From contig NW_023603184.1 of the NCBI RefSeq assembly GCF_014898055.3, positions 33,045,359 to 33,109,358 on the forward strand: DNA of 64,000 nucleotides. The letters run 5' to 3'. The translations under genes were made by a program, and so were the position numbers. The notes below the pieces were generated by a model. That model was not told the DNA's origin, did no database searches, and saw only the letters and a list, made by a program, of their open reading frames with translations. Numbering within the stretch: position 1 is the first letter of the stretch; the number at the start of each line of letters is the position of its first letter. This stretch comes from Talpa occidentalis. Taxonomy: Eukaryota; Chordata; Mammalia; Eulipotyphla; Talpidae. Of the stretch, positions 57,101 through 64,000 are shown piece by piece.

Positions 57101-57279
57101 AGGAAATACAGGCTGGGCTGGACTGTGGCTGCTGGATCAGGCCTGGACTTTTGTGGCCGGAGGCAGCCCCCTGAGACGTCCCGGCGCACGCGGCTCTCCG
57201 GGCCAGTCGGGCGGCTGGTGGGCCGGCTGCGCGCGCGCACTGCCCCGCCCGGCTCCGAGCCCGCCCCCAGCCCGACCCA

Positions 57280-57300
57280 CACGTGGGTTCCCGCACGTCC
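57280..57300 (+). promoter_or_regulatory. LDHA: Paired hypoxia-response elements
   Basis: CACGTG at 57280 (HIF/MYC E-box type) and GCACGTCC at 57293 (antisense ACGTG core), 8 bp apart. This spacing matches the HIF-1 site pair known in the LDHA promoter of other mammals. Confidence 0.8.
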
Positions 57301-57315
57301 GCCTGGCTCCCCTCC

Positions 57316-57323
57316 TGACGTCA
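57316..57323 (+). promoter_or_regulatory. LDHA: cAMP response element
   Basis: Perfect palindrome TGACGTCA, known from the LDHA promoter of other mammals as a CREB/ATF site. Confidence 0.85.
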
Positions 57324-57335
57324 GCCTCGGGGTTC

Positions 57336-57344
57336 CATTTAAGG
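57336..57344 (+). promoter_or_regulatory. LDHA: TATA-like element
   Basis: CATTTAAGG, 13 bp after the CRE; a start site would be expected near 57370. Confidence 0.6.
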
Positions 57345-57367
57345 CCCCTCCTGCGCCCCGCTCGGAG

Positions 57368-57438
57368 TACCGGAGCAGCTGCCGTCTAGTCCCGATCCAG
57401 CGCCGCGCGCCACCGACGCCCGTCCGAAGCGCACCCTG
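57368..57438 (+). other. LDHA: LDHA non-coding exon 1
   Basis: The text from 'ggagcagctgccg' to 'gcaccctg' aligns with the known 5'UTR exon of mammalian LDHA and ends at donor gtaccg (57439). The start is inferred from the TATA-like element. Confidence 0.65.
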
Positions 57439-63756
<6,318 letters not shown>

Positions 63757-64000
63757 TGAATTCTGTATTTTTTAATTTTCTTGAGAGAAAATATGTGTGG
63801 GTTTTTTTTTTCTGTTTTTTGTTTTTTTCAAAAAACATCTAGGTTTAAAACATTTAAGGTGATACAGTGCCTCTGAATGTGATTGGAACTTTAAAATTAT
63901 TTGCTTGCCCAAGAAGGTTGTGGATAAGTTTATGAATGTGTTTTTCTCTTAACTGATGTAAAGTTTATTTCATTAAACTGCACTCCTTGAAAACTTCTAT

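Overview
The window is nuclear DNA of a placental mammal. It shows multi-exon genes with GT-AG introns, a CpG-rich promoter, MIR, L2 and L1 relics, endogenous retroviral DNA, and about 34 copies of one tRNA-derived SINE family. I cannot name the species. The SINE head (A-box like TGGCGCAGCGG, B-box GGTTCGATCCC) does not match the primate, rodent, camel, pig or horse SINEs I know, so I leave the order open.

Layout. Positions 1-22660 carry the 3' thirteen coding exons and 3'UTR of GTF2H1 (TFIIH subunit p62) on the + strand. Positions 57240-64000 carry the promoter, non-coding exon 1 and first three coding exons of LDHA (lactate dehydrogenase A), also on +. This is the GTF2H1-LDHA order known from other mammals. 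All exon phases join without a break, so both look like functional genes running off the window edges. The ~35 kb between them has no recognised cellular gene. It is enlarged by a 9.35 kb endogenous retrovirus (23882-33235), a solo LTR with a 6-bp target duplication (33965-34571), a second possible LTR remnant (35283-36250), L1 fragments and many SINEs.

The retrovirus has identical-length LTRs (486 bp) that differ at about a dozen positions, a 4-bp target duplication, a lysine-tRNA-like primer site, gammaretrovirus-like capsid, nucleocapsid and pol, and no recognisable env. Its gag starts with a hydrophobic two-segment region and a coiled-coil-like region instead of a recognisable myristoylated matrix. 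A 3 x 90-bp arginine-rich repeat lies between nucleocapsid and protease. It is defective: three SINE insertions, several frameshifts and a deletion in pol. The integrase D,D-35-E residues survive.

Other signals worth attention: (1) an 84-bp near-perfect duplicate of a GTF2H1 splice acceptor plus the first 20 bases of its exon, 2.36 kb upstream of the real one, which could form an in-frame 48-nt exon; (2) three copies of a poly(A) retroposon built from a variable number of ~70-bp monomers, separate from the main SINE; (3) a composite SINE flanked by one perfect 16-bp target duplication; (4) a GC-rich block with an NRF1 palindrome inside LDHA intron 1.
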